Shown in pieces: positions 8,693-16,503 of a stretch of DNA of 64,000 nucleotides. Both the position numbers and the translations under genes were made by a program. Below the pieces are notes generated by a model. The model did no database searches. It saw nothing but the letters and a program-made list of their open reading frames with translations, and was not told where the DNA came from. Each line of letters starts with the position of its first letter. The stretch's first letter is position 1. Source of the stretch: an uncultured Candidatus Binatia bacterium (lineage in GTDB: Bacteria; Desulfobacterota; Binatia; Bin18); contig OY282457.1 in assembly GCA_958296235.1 (NCBI GenBank), positions 1,054,501 through 1,118,500 of the forward strand, in the 5' to 3' direction.

Positions 8693-9271
8693 ATGTCCGA
8701 CTCGCCCCCAAAGAAAATACACCCTGGCAAGATCAAGCCCTGGCAGCGGCTCGACTCTGAAACCGTCTATTCGTGTCGTATCTTTTCGCTGCAAAAGAAC
8801 CGCTCCCGTTCGCCCCGGACAAACAAAGAGCATGATTTCTTTGTGCTCGACAGCGGCGACTGGGTCAATATCATCCCCGTGACAGCCGATGACCACGTTG
8901 TGCTGATCCGACAATATCGGCACGGGACGGAAGACTTTACGCTCGAAATTCCGGGCGGCATGGTTGACCAGGAAGACCCCTCAGCCCTGCACGCCGCCCG
9001 GCGGGAAATGCAGGAAGAGAGCGGCTACGACTCGGAGGATATTATTCCCTTGGGCGCGATTCATCCCAACCCGGCCATTCAGGGCAACCGCTGTCACAGC
9101 TTTCTGGCCCGTAACGTTGAGAAACGCTTTGAGCCCAGCTTTGATACCACCGAGGAAACCGAGGTCACACTAGCCCCGCTTGCTGATATTCCTGACCTCA
9201 TTCGCCAGGGACAGATTACCCACGCGCTGGTTGTGGTTGCGTTTCACTGGTACGACCTGCTGTCCAAGTAG
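8693..9271 (+). CDS. Nudix hydrolase (ADP-ribose pyrophosphatase-like)
   Basis: The 192-residue protein contains a Nudix box beginning at EIPGGMVD and ending REMQEESGY, which supplies the Glu residues that bind catalytic Mg2+. The spacing between the first Glu and the RE pair is about two residues longer than the textbook box, a variation seen in several ADP-ribose pyrophosphatases. The upstream strand VVLIRQYRHGTEDFTLEIPGG is typical of that subgroup, which hydrolyses ADP-ribose and related nucleoside diphosphates. It follows the CoA-binding gene by 9 bases and probably shares its transcript. The substrate is not proven. Confidence 0.88.
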   Translation: MSDSPPKKIHPGKIKPWQRLDSETVYSCRIFSLQKNRSRSPRTNKEHDFFVLDSGDWVNIIPVTADDHVVLIRQYRHGTEDFTLEIPGGMVDQEDPSALHAARREMQEESGYDSEDIIPLGAIHPNPAIQGNRCHSFLARNVEKRFEPSFDTTEETEVTLAPLADIPDLIRQGQITHALVVVAFHWYDLLSK

Positions 9272-9312
9272 CGCGATTCTCCTTCACCCTGTCTTGCTCT
9301 CCTAAAACTGAT

Positions 9313-9339
9313 TTGAAAGTATGAAAGACCGGATATAAA
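9313..9339 (+). promoter_or_regulatory. possible sigma-70 promoter for the tiny membrane protein pair
   Basis: TTGAAA (9313-9318) and TATAAA (9334-9339) are separated by 15 bases, slightly shorter than ideal. The element sits just upstream of the AGGAGAG ribosome site of the following small gene. It is weak evidence taken alone. Confidence 0.35.
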
Positions 9340-9365
9340 AAGAGTGTAAAGAAAGGAGAGAGGGT

Positions 9366-9605
9366 ATTTCCGTTGAGGGAACAAAAGAGCGGATTCGCTA
9401 CTATCTGGAATGGGTGCGTCTCCTGTGGGCTAGCATACTTCTCAATGCCAGCGGCCTTATTGGTCTTACCCTTGCCCTGGACAGTAGTATGAAGGTAGGC
9501 TTGCTGATTAGTGGCCTACTGCTTGAAGGAGTCTTTCTGATTCTGATTTGCCTCGCCCATAGGAGAATTGACACTCTTATTACAGAACTGGAGGGAGCAC
9601 TATGA
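9366..9605 (+). CDS. small two-span membrane protein
   Basis: This protein of about 79 residues has two hydrophobic spans (LLWASILLNASGLIGLTLAL and VGLLISGLLLEGVFLILICL), an amphipathic N-terminal part rich in Arg and Tyr, and a short C-terminal helix. No family is recognised. The strong AGGAGAGAGGG site (9354-9364) is not near any ATG. Translation from the GTG at 9414 would leave that site 50 bases away and discard the well-formed peptide VEGTKERIRYYLEW. The codon best placed after the site is ATT at 9366, so a rare ATT start is possible. The stop codon overlaps the ATG of the next gene. Confidence 0.55.
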   Translation: MSVEGTKERIRYYLEWVRLLWASILLNASGLIGLTLALDSSMKVGLLISGLLLEGVFLILICLAHRRIDTLITELEGAL

Positions 9606-9691
9606 GTTACGAGACTATTGCCCTCATTGGTGGTGTATTGGTTTTTGTGATGGTCGGTGGAACAGCTTGGTTGATTGTCAGGTCCATGTGA
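9602..9691 (+). CDS. 29-residue single-span membrane peptide
   Basis: A very short gene reads MSYETIALIGGVLVFVMV, then a Gly-Gly turn and TAWLIVRSM. It is a single hydrophobic span with a charged N-terminus (Glu4) and an Arg near the C-terminus. Its ATG overlaps the stop codon of the preceding small membrane protein (ATGA), so it should be translated by coupling. Tiny paired membrane peptides of this kind are usually subunits or regulators of larger membrane complexes, but no partner is adjacent and no function can be given. Confidence 0.5.
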   Translation: MSYETIALIGGVLVFVMVGGTAWLIVRSM

Positions 9692-9812
9692 TCGAACAGG
9701 CTCGCACCCACCCCCATGATCGGCAAATGTGACTTCTCCTTGCCGGTCTTTATCTCGCTGCTGGGCGCTTCTGAAGCCCCGGATTGTCAATTCGGCCCGA
9801 CCGCCCTCTCTT

Positions 9813-10895
9813 TCAGCTTTCCCCGTCCAGCCGTTCACGCACCAGCCGGCCCATTTCCTGGCAGCCAACCACCCGGCACTCGGGCTGGGCAATATCCGGC
9901 GTGCGGTAGCCGCTGCCCAGCACCTGATCGACCGCCTCTTCAATCGCCAGGGCGGCCTCGTCCTGGCCAAAGGAGAGGCGCAGCATGAGCGCGGTGGACA
10001 GAATCATGGCCAGCGGGTTGGCCTTGTCCTGACCCGCAATGTCCGGCGCCGTACCATGAATGGGCTCAAACAGACCGCGGCTGCCTTCGCCGAGCGACGC
10101 AGACGGCAGCAGGCCCATGGAGCCAGCGAGCATTGAGGCTTCATCGGTTAAAATATCGCCGAACATATTTTCCGCGGCAATCACGTCAAAGTCGGCGGGC
10201 CGCCGGATCAGGTGCATCGACATGGCGTCTACCAATACGTCTTCATACTCGACATCAGGGTACTCTTGGGCAACTTCATGAGCGACTTCGCGCCACATGC
10301 GTGAGGACGCCATGATATTGGCCTTATCGACCGAGGTGAGCTTTTTGCGCCGCTTCCGGGCCAGATCGAAGGAGGCCCGCATCAGTCGCTCAACCTCTCC
10401 CTCGGTATAAAAAATCGTATCGACCGCCTCCCGCCCGGACGCGCCGGTCCGACGTTCGCTCGGCCGGCCGTAATAGACGCCCCCGGTCAGCTCTCGGACG
10501 ACCATGAGATCAACGCCGGCCAAGACTTCGGGTTTCAAGGTCGAGGCGTGCAGCAGATGGCGGTTGACCTGGACCGGTCGCAAGTTGGCGAAGAGTTCCA
10601 GCTCTTTGCGTAGCCCGAGAATGGCTTGCTCAGGTCGGACCGAGGCTTTCGGGTCGTCCCATTTGGGTCCGCCTACGGCCCCGAGCAGGACGGCATCGCT
10701 TGCTTTGGCGAGCCGCAGAGCCGAATCCGTCAGGGCCACGCCGTGTTCGTCAATCGAGCAGCCGCCGGCCAGAGCCGGCTCAAAAGAAAAATCAAGGCCA
10801 AATCGCGGCCCGACAATTTTGAGGGCTTGCGTCGCCTCAGCCATCACTTCGGGACCAATGCCGTCACCGCTGAATACTGCAATTTTATGCGCCAT
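9813..10895 (-). CDS. leuB: 3-isopropylmalate dehydrogenase
   Basis: LeuB oxidises and decarboxylates 3-isopropylmalate to 2-oxoisocaproate in leucine synthesis. The 360-residue protein begins [18 protein letters not shown], has the substrate-binding loop with LRPVQV, the [12 protein letters not shown] segment, the Lys-Asn-type region SVDKANIM, and the metal-binding Asp residues in [11 protein letters not shown] and [12 protein letters not shown]. The C-terminal [21 protein letters not shown] is diagnostic. The ATG at 10895 is preceded by AAGGAGA; the reading frame continues upstream through a palindromic repeat but that part is not coding. leuC and leuD are not in this window. Confidence 0.95.
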   Translation of the reverse strand: MAHKIAVFSGDGIGPEVMAEATQALKIVGPRFGLDFSFEPALAGGCSIDEHGVALTDSALRLAKASDAVLLGAVGGPKWDDPKASVRPEQAILGLRKELELFANLRPVQVNRHLLHASTLKPEVLAGVDLMVVRELTGGVYYGRPSERRTGASGREAVDTIFYTEGEVERLMRASFDLARKRRKKLTSVDKANIMASSRMWREVAHEVAQEYPDVEYEDVLVDAMSMHLIRRPADFDVIAAENMFGDILTDEASMLAGSMGLLPSASLGEGSRGLFEPIHGTAPDIAGQDKANPLAMILSTALMLRLSFGQDEAALAIEEAVDQVLGSGYRTPDIAQPECRVVGCQEMGRLVRERLDGES

Positions 10896-10948
10896 TGCTT
10901 TCTCCTTTTCGTCGGTCAAGTCCATCACAAACAGGGGCACAAGCAAAT

Positions 10949-10972
10949 AGGGGCGACCGTCTGGCCGCCCCT
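10949..10972. repeat. palindromic interspersed repeat between leuA and leuB
   Basis: AGGGGCGACC (10949-10958) faces GGCCGCCCCT (10963-10972) with one mismatch and a 4-base loop. The hairpin resembles the GGGCAACC/GGTTGCCC element at 55318-55340 and may be a copy of the same short palindromic repeat family. It is not followed by a T run on either strand, so it is not a convincing terminator. Confidence 0.5.
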
Positions 10973-11003
10973 CTCTACTCACCCGTCGTCACGCAGACGA
11001 GAC

Positions 11004-12557
11004 TTAGGGCCCTTCGCGGTGGACGCCGGACCGGTCTCCATAGCGTTCCATTTGCGCGAACTTATTGAGCGCATTGGTGAAGGCCAAGGCGCTGGCCATA
11101 ATAATGTCGGTGTGGGAGCCCTGGCCGTTCACGGAGGCTCCATTTTTGCGCAGGAGACACGAAACCTCGCCCTGGGCATCGGTCCCGCCGGTGATGGATT
11201 TGACCGAGTAGCGCTCCAGCTTCACGTCCATTTCGGCAATCTGAGCAATCGCCTTGTAGCAGGCGTCAACCATGCCATCGCCAGAGGCGTTTTCAATCAA
11301 CTCCTCACCATTCACTTTCATCTTCACCGTCGCATGCGGAACCGCCATGCTGGATGAGGTGACATTCATATACAGCAACTCGTACTTCTCGGGGAGGCGG
11401 GCCGTTTCTTCCATCACAATCGCGATCAGGTCTTCATCGTAGACGCTCTTTTTCTTGTCGGCCAAGGCTTTGAAACGCACGAAGGCCTTATTCATATCGG
11501 TCCCCGTATAATCAATGCCCAGGAATTTCAGTCGCTCGATAAAGGCATGCCGGCCCGAATGTTTCCCCAGGACGAGTCTATTGCTGTCCAAGCCTATCGT
11601 CTGGGGCTGCATGATTTCATAGGTCAACTTGTATTTCAGAACGCCGTCCTGGTGAATGCCGGCCTCGTGGGCAAAGGCGTTATCACCGACAACCGGCTTA
11701 TTGATGGGGACGCTAATGCCGGTAATTTGAGACAGGAGTTGACTGGAGGGGTAAATCTGCTCAGTCACAATCTGGGTGCTGACATGGGAAAACACATCCT
11801 CTCGCGTTCTGAGCGCCATGACCACTTCTTCCATGGACGTATTCCCCGCGCGTTCGCCTATGCCGTTAATCGTGCACTCCACTTGGCGGGCGCCGTTCTC
11901 AATAGCCACCAGGGAGTTCGCTACGGCCAAACCCAGATCGTTGTGACAATGCGCACTCCACGTCACGTCTCTGCCGCCGGGCACTGTTTCCTGCAGATAC
12001 TGAAACAGTGCCCCAAACTGGTGGGGGATAGCATAGCCGGTGGTGTCCGGGACATTAACGGTCACCGCTCCGGCCTGAATGACCTCGCCGAAAATCTGGA
12101 CCAGAAAGTCACGGTCTGTACGAGAGGCGTCTTCGGCTGAAAACTCGATATAGTCGAGGTATTTTTTCGCATATTCGACCGCCCAGACTGCTGCGTCAAT
12201 GCACTCCTGACGACTCATCATGAGTTTATGTTTGAGATGGATGTCGGAGGTGGCGATAAAAATATGCACCCCGGGACGCCTGGCCTTCTCAACGGCCTGA
12301 ATGGAACGGCGAATATCGTCTTCCTTGGTGCGCGACAGACTCAGGACAATGGGAGCGGAGACGAGTTCGGCAACACGCCGGACCGACTCAAAGTCGCCCT
12401 CTGACGACGCGGCAAAGCCGGCCTCAATCACATCGACATTGAGCTTTTCGAGCTGTCCGGCGACCATCACCTTTTCTTCAATATTCATGGTCGCGCCGGG
12501 CGACTGCTCGCCGTCACGCAGCGTGGTATCAAAAATCCTGACAACTTCGCGTTCCAT
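11004..12557 (-). CDS. leuA: 2-isopropylmalate synthase
   Basis: LeuA condenses acetyl-CoA with 2-oxoisovalerate, the first committed step of leucine synthesis. The 517-residue protein starts with the catalytic barrel (FDTTLRDGEQSPG, residues 8-20), which holds the first metal-binding Asp. It also has the SAHCHNDLGLAVANS metal-binding His pair, NGIGERAGN, and HEAGIHQDGVLK. The C-terminal domain (about residues 390-500) is the LeuA allosteric regulatory domain, so feedback inhibition by leucine is expected. The ATG at 12557 has AGGAGGAC just upstream. The gene is preceded by a leucine leader peptide and attenuator. Its neighbour upstream is pssA, as in Deltaproteobacteria. Confidence 0.95.
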   Translation of the reverse strand: MEREVVRIFDTTLRDGEQSPGATMNIEEKVMVAGQLEKLNVDVIEAGFAASSEGDFESVRRVAELVSAPIVLSLSRTKEDDIRRSIQAVEKARRPGVHIFIATSDIHLKHKLMMSRQECIDAAVWAVEYAKKYLDYIEFSAEDASRTDRDFLVQIFGEVIQAGAVTVNVPDTTGYAIPHQFGALFQYLQETVPGGRDVTWSAHCHNDLGLAVANSLVAIENGARQVECTINGIGERAGNTSMEEVVMALRTREDVFSHVSTQIVTEQIYPSSQLLSQITGISVPINKPVVGDNAFAHEAGIHQDGVLKYKLTYEIMQPQTIGLDSNRLVLGKHSGRHAFIERLKFLGIDYTGTDMNKAFVRFKALADKKKSVYDEDLIAIVMEETARLPEKYELLYMNVTSSSMAVPHATVKMKVNGEELIENASGDGMVDACYKAIAQIAEMDVKLERYSVKSITGGTDAQGEVSCLLRKNGASVNGQGSHTDIIMASALAFTNALNKFAQMERYGDRSGVHREGP

Positions 12558-12583
12558 AACGTCCTCCTCAGTAGTGTCCATAT

Positions 12584-12614
12584 AAAAAAAGGGCTGCGAG
12601 TGTACCCGCAACCC
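12584..12614 (-). terminator. attenuator terminator of leuA
   Basis: Read on the minus strand, GGGTTGCG (12614 to 12607) pairs with CGCAGCCC (12598 to 12591) and is followed by seven T (12590 to 12584). It lies 27 bases upstream of the leuA start, too close to be a terminator for pssA alone. It is therefore read as a transcription attenuator acting with the leader peptide. Confidence 0.75.
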
Positions 12615-12624
12615 TCTCAAACAA

Positions 12625-12659
12625 GAGGCCACGGATCAGGTATTCCGCCCGTGGCCTCC
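12625..12659 (-). promoter_or_regulatory. alternative hairpin of the leuA attenuator
   Basis: GAGGCCACGG (12625-12634) is the exact inverse of CCGTGGCCTC (12649-12658). The GGAGGCC part of this stem, read on the minus strand at 12659-12653, is also complementary to GGCCTCC at 12723-12717, which lies inside the Leu codons of the leader peptide. The two pairings are mutually exclusive, as expected in ribosome-mediated attenuation. Confidence 0.65.
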
Positions 12660-12675
12660 AAGAGTCTGGTGTGCG

Positions 12676-12765
12676 CTATGCACCTCCCTCGGATCCCTCA
12701 GGCGGGATGCTAAGCAGGAGGCCAGGCAGGAGACCTGAAGTGTCAAGCTTCAGCATGTGAATCAT
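12676..12765 (-). CDS. leuL: leucine leader peptide
   Basis: This is a 29-residue open frame starting 10 bases after the pssA stop codon. Its sequence includes SGLLPGLLLS, five Leu codons out of seven (CTC CTG CCT GGC CTC CTG CTT), followed by a stop (TAG) 15 bases before the first hairpin. The Leu run coincides with an RNA segment that can pair with the downstream hairpin. This is the arrangement of a leu attenuator: a ribosome waiting for Leu-tRNA would change which hairpin forms. The ribosome-binding site is weak, and a second Met four codons in could also be the start. Expression is not shown, so the call rests on composition and position. Confidence 0.65.
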   Translation of the reverse strand: MIHMLKLDTSGLLPGLLLSIPPEGSEGGA

Positions 12766-12775
12766 GTGTTTTCCG

Positions 12776-13648
12776 TTATACCGAACCCTTTTTCTCATTG
12801 TCAAGGGAATGGGTTTGCTGCTCAGAAGGTTCACGGAGTTGCTCCGGTTGGACACGGGCCACGTCAGGCCCGGCTTCCTCTGCTGGCTGTCTCTTCTTCC
12901 ACAGGCGCACGACCATACCGACCGGACCGGACAACGCATACACGCCGGCAAGGGTGAACAACATGACCTGCGGCTCGGCGATGGTCAGATGTAAGAGAAT
13001 AATACCCGCAACCAGCAGGCCAAAGGGCTGCCGGTCGCGCAGATTCAAATCCTTAAAGCTCGCATAGCGAATCGTACTGATCATCAGGCCGGCCAGAGCA
13101 TACACCAGCAGGAGGAGGGTGATGTGTTTACTGGTCGTCCCTTCACCACCCAGATAGTCATACACCCAAATCGTCGTGGCGATGACGGCCGCCGCGGCCG
13201 GGATCGGCAGACCAACAAAACTCTCCTTATCCACTACTCCGATTTGGACGTTGAAGCGCGCCAGGCGAAGGGCACCACACACGACGTATAAGGCCGCCGC
13301 CAACCAGCCCCACGCGCCCCACGGCTCCAAGGCCCAGCGATAGGCCAACAAACCGGGGGCCACCCCAAAAGCCACCAGGTCGGACAGGGAATCGTATTCC
13401 GCGCCAAAACGGCTGGAGGTTTTCGTCATACGGGCAATGCGGCCGTCAAGGGAATCAAAGATCAGCGCAATCAGAACCGCGGTCGCCGCGACCCGGAATT
13501 CGCCCTGCAGAGTCATTACGCTGGAGTAAAACCCGCAAAACAGCCCGCCCGTCGTAAAAAGACTGGGCAGCAGATACACGCCCTTGCGCAGGGGGGGGCG
13601 CATTTTTTTACGGGTTGGCAGCCGTCGGACTTTTTCGCGTGTCTGCAT
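12776..13648 (-). CDS. pssA: CDP-diacylglycerol--serine O-phosphatidyltransferase
   Basis: PssA makes phosphatidylserine from CDP-diacylglycerol and serine at the membrane. The protein of about 290 residues has about seven membrane spans and the CDP-alcohol phosphotransferase motif D-G-x2-A-R-x8-G-x3-D-x3-D, seen as DSLDGRIAR followed by FGAEYDSLSD. Its start is uncertain: the Met at 13648 leaves a basic N-terminal stretch and a 20-base gap after psd, while a later Met (13603) is possible. The tail after the last span (about 45 residues) is polar and Gln/Glu-rich. It lies directly downstream of psd, which uses its product, and upstream of leuA. Confidence 0.9.
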   Translation of the reverse strand: MQTREKVRRLPTRKKMRPPLRKGVYLLPSLFTTGGLFCGFYSSVMTLQGEFRVAATAVLIALIFDSLDGRIARMTKTSSRFGAEYDSLSDLVAFGVAPGLLAYRWALEPWGAWGWLAAALYVVCGALRLARFNVQIGVVDKESFVGLPIPAAAAVIATTIWVYDYLGGEGTTSKHITLLLLVYALAGLMISTIRYASFKDLNLRDRQPFGLLVAGIILLHLTIAEPQVMLFTLAGVYALSGPVGMVVRLWKKRQPAEEAGPDVARVQPEQLREPSEQQTHSLDNEKKGSV

Positions 13649-13668
13649 AGCCACAGGCAACCTCCCAG

Positions 13669-14352
13669 TTATGTTTTCGCACGAGTGCGGTATGCGCCGA
13701 TCACCGTCTCTCCGGCCTTTACCCGTTGTCCGACTGTTATTTTCAACTGCGCCTCTGCCGGACAATACACATCCACCCGGGAACCCAGCATAATCATGCC
13801 GTACCGGTCGCCCTGTTGGACCTGTTCTCCGCCCGTCAGACGACACACAATCCGCCGGGCCAGCATACCGGCAATCTGGACAAGGACAACCCGGCGGCCG
13901 TGTGTATCCTGAATACTGACCGCGTTCTGCTCGTTGACCTCCGCTGCCTCAGCGGCGAACGCAGCTCGAAATTTTCCCGGCTGATAGTGAATCCGGGTGA
14001 CCTGTCCAGTCACCGGGACGCGATTGACATGCACATTGAGCGGAGACAGAAATATGCCAACCCGAGAAGCGGGTTGCTCTGAGGCGTATTTGCCGCGCGC
14101 CAACGGCTCAACCGTGATAACGCGTCCATCGGCAGGAGAGACAATCACGTCAGTGTCACCGGGAATCTCGCGGTCAGGGTCACGAAAAAAAAAGGCAACA
14201 AAAAGGGTCAGGCCCAGCAGCGTACAGCCAGAGGAGGGGAAGCCGAGCAGACCGAGTACGAGAGAGAGTGAGCCGAGCCCGAAGATCCAGGGATATCCCT
14301 CACGCGCAAAGTGCATAATCACAACACGGGCAGCGAAAAGAGGAGGCCCCAC
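13669..14352 (-). CDS. psd: phosphatidylserine decarboxylase (short, archaeal/delta type)
   Basis: Psd converts phosphatidylserine to phosphatidylethanolamine. The 227-residue proenzyme has an N-terminal membrane hairpin, the segment FFRDPDREIPGDTDVIVSPADGRV, the histidine-containing SPLNVHVNRVP, and near the C-terminus the self-cleavage site Gly-Ser in the context MIMLGS. Cleavage there makes the pyruvoyl cofactor from the Ser. The length and the LGS motif place it in the PSD-A group, shorter than the E. coli enzyme. A GTG at 14352 with GGGAGGGGA just upstream is the best supported start; an ATG lies 12 codons further in. It is 20 bases from pssA. Confidence 0.9.
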   Translation of the reverse strand: MGPPLFAARVVIMHFAREGYPWIFGLGSLSLVLGLLGFPSSGCTLLGLTLFVAFFFRDPDREIPGDTDVIVSPADGRVITVEPLARGKYASEQPASRVGIFLSPLNVHVNRVPVTGQVTRIHYQPGKFRAAFAAEAAEVNEQNAVSIQDTHGRRVVLVQIAGMLARRIVCRLTGGEQVQQGDRYGMIMLGSRVDVYCPAEAQLKITVGQRVKAGETVIGAYRTRAKT

Positions 14353-14388
14353 TCCCCTCCCCGCATGTCCGCCCCGTCATGGCCCGAG

Positions 14389-15411
14389 TTAATTTTTCGC
14401 CTTATCGACCAGCCTGTCCTGCTGGAGCCAGGGCATCATACCGCGCAGATTGTCGCCAACAACTTCGGCTCTATGACTCGCGCCCTCTTTGCGCAGGGCG
14501 TTGAAGCGCGGTAAGCCGGACCGATATTCATTCATCCATTCGTCGGCGAATTTTCCAGACTGAATATCAGCCAGGATATTCTTCATCGCCGCGCGGGTTT
14601 CGTCCCCAATGACCCGTTTGCCGCGGGTCATATCTCCAAACTCGGCCGTATTGCTGATGGAATAGCGCATATTCGTGATCCCCCCTTCGTAGATGAGGTC
14701 CACGATCAGCTTCATTTCGTGCAGGCACTCAAAATACGCCATCTCCGGCGCATAGCCGGCATCGACCAGGGTCTCAAAACCGGCCCGCATGAGTTCGGTC
14801 ACTCCGCCGCACAGGACGGTCTGTTCCCCAAACAGATCGGTCTCGGTCTCTTCTTTGAACGAGGTCTCTAAAATCGCGGCGCGTCCCCCGCCAATGGCCG
14901 ACGCGTAGGCCAGGGCCACCGGCTTGGTATCCCCGGACGGGTCTTGCGCCAGCGCGATCAGGCAGGGCACCCCACGGCCTTTCTCAAATTCGCTTCGGAC
15001 GAGATGGCCGGGCCCTTTGGGAGCGACCATGAAAACGTTCACCTCTTCGGGCGGAACGATTTTCTTGAAGTGGATATTAAATCCGTGCGCGCAAGCGAGG
15101 TATTTGCCGGCTGTGAGACCGGCTTTGATGTCAGATTCATACATCTCGCTGGCAACCTCGTCAGGTGTCAGGATCATGATGATATCGGCGTCAGCCGAGG
15201 CTGCTCCAACCTCCTGGACCACAAAGCCGGCCTCCTCGGCCTTTTTCCAGGAGCCGCTGTCTTTCCGCAGCCCAATGCGGACATCCATCCCGGAGTCACG
15301 CAGGTTGAGGGCGTGGGCGTGGCCCTGGCTGCCGTATCCGACGATGACAATTTTCTTGCCCGAAAGCAGGGACAGATCGGCATCGTTGTCATAATAAATA
15401 TTCATGCTCAT
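14389..15411 (-). CDS. ilvC: ketol-acid reductoisomerase (class I)
   Basis: IlvC carries out the NADPH- and Mg-dependent isomerisation and reduction that yields dihydroxy acids for valine, isoleucine and leucine. The 340-residue length is that of class I. The Rossmann motif is [17 protein letters not shown] (residues about 25-41). The metal-binding region [12 protein letters not shown], with the C-terminal repeat of Glu residues (YFECLHEMK and [12 protein letters not shown]), is intact. It follows ilvN by 78 bases on the minus strand and precedes psd by 36. Confidence 0.96.
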   Translation of the reverse strand: MSMNIYYDNDADLSLLSGKKIVIVGYGSQGHAHALNLRDSGMDVRIGLRKDSGSWKKAEEAGFVVQEVGAASADADIIMILTPDEVASEMYESDIKAGLTAGKYLACAHGFNIHFKKIVPPEEVNVFMVAPKGPGHLVRSEFEKGRGVPCLIALAQDPSGDTKPVALAYASAIGGGRAAILETSFKEETETDLFGEQTVLCGGVTELMRAGFETLVDAGYAPEMAYFECLHEMKLIVDLIYEGGITNMRYSISNTAEFGDMTRGKRVIGDETRAAMKNILADIQSGKFADEWMNEYRSGLPRFNALRKEGASHRAEVVGDNLRGMMPWLQQDRLVDKAKN

Positions 15412-15489
15412 GCTATTTACTCCTTATGTCTTTTCCTCCCGAACCCTCTCGTCTCGTCTGCCGGCATGACGGAGAGCCTCTGGATGCTC

Positions 15490-16029
15490 CTAGCGCAGCC
15501 GACGCACCTTTCGCTGCTCTACTGTATTGTCCGCGGTCGTTGCTGAGAGTGTCTGAAGCCCACGCTGAACGGCGACTTTTCCGGTTCGCACGATCTCCTT
15601 GACGCCCAGCGGCTTGAGCAAATCCAAGATGGCCGTGATCTTCCCCTCATCGCCGGTCACCTCAATCACAAAGGAGCGCGGCCCGGCATCAATCACTTTG
15701 GCTCGGAATATATCGATGATATTCAGGACTTCGCCGCGGGTGCGTTCGTCTGCCGCAACCTTGATGAGCGCCATCTCACGCTCGACGTGAGGGGTGTCCT
15801 GGAAGTCACTGACCTTGATGACACAGATCAGTTTATTGAGCTGTTTCGTAATCTGCTCGACAATCTGATCGTCGCCTTCTGTGACGAGCGTAATACGAGA
15901 CAATGAGGGGTCCAGGGTCTTTGCCACGCTCAGACTGTCAATGTTAAAGCCCCGGCCACTAAAAAGGCCCGCGACCCGAGCGAGAACGCCGAATTCATTC
16001 TCAACTAAGATGGAAATGGTATGACGCAT
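15490..16029 (-). CDS. ilvN: acetolactate synthase small (regulatory) subunit
   Basis: The 179-residue protein has an N-terminal ACT domain (HTISILVENEFGVLARVAGLFSGRGFNIDSL) and the C-terminal small-subunit domain (MALIKVAADERTRGEVLNI and KITAILDLLKPLGVKEIVRTGKVA). It binds valine and activates and regulates the catalytic subunit IlvB. The catalytic subunit gene normally stands immediately upstream, but here that place is taken by a DUF465 gene, so ilvB must be elsewhere. The ilvC gene follows. Confidence 0.95.
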   Translation of the reverse strand: MRHTISILVENEFGVLARVAGLFSGRGFNIDSLSVAKTLDPSLSRITLVTEGDDQIVEQITKQLNKLICVIKVSDFQDTPHVEREMALIKVAADERTRGEVLNIIDIFRAKVIDAGPRSFVIEVTGDEGKITAILDLLKPLGVKEIVRTGKVAVQRGLQTLSATTADNTVEQRKVRRLR

Positions 16030-16151
16030 AGTTCCTGTCGGTCAATGAGCTGCTGAGCAAGGAAACGTGTAACCGGGCGGTGCCCCAGCAACACGAGCGG
16101 GGTTGAGACATTCCCAGGCGAGTCAAAACAGAGAACGCGGCGACTCTCTCG

Positions 16152-16382
16152 TTATGCTGCTTGTCGTTTATGGCGGGCGAGGATTTCCATGATGCGATCT
16201 TTGCCCGCGAGCTTTTGTTTTTGGATCGTTTTTTCTTCAATCTCTTCTTCTTCTGTCAGGAAGGGGGCTGCTCTGAGCTCTTGAAGGCGCTGTTTGAGTT
16301 GAGCGTGTTCCTCATAGTGTCGGCGCAGTTCGGGGTCAGTATCGAGCAGGGAACGGATCAACTCTTCTTCTTTGACATCCAT
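16152..16382 (-). CDS. DUF465-family small coiled-coil protein
   Basis: The 76-residue protein is highly charged and almost wholly helical. The sequence RRHYEEHAQLKQRLQELRAAPFLTEEEEIEEKTIQKQKLAGKDRI fits the YdcH/DUF465 family, in which the short helical hairpin forms a coiled coil. No biochemical role has been settled for the family. The ATG at 16382 has GGAGGG upstream. It lies in the position where ilvB would be expected in the ilv operon, 123 bases upstream of ilvN on the same strand. Confidence 0.85.
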   Translation of the reverse strand: MDVKEEELIRSLLDTDPELRRHYEEHAQLKQRLQELRAAPFLTEEEEIEEKTIQKQKLAGKDRIMEILARHKRQAA

Positions 16383-16503
16383 AAGCAACCCTCCTGAAAA
16401 TAAAAGGAAAGGAGAACTCTAGTACAGCCCGAGTGAGGTTGTCAATGTCTGCCCCCTGGGCCCGGCGGACAAGCAGAGGCCCTCTGCAGGGACGTACAGG
16501 CGC

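Noticed and set aside
10626-11357. 243-codon plus-strand frame opposite leuB and leuA
   Set aside because: It spans the gap and the palindrome between two firmly assigned genes on the other strand.
12584-12765. T-box riboswitch as the control element of leuA
   Set aside because: The conserved T-box sequence (AGGGTGGNACCGCG) is not found. The Leu-rich frame and alternative hairpins explain the region better.
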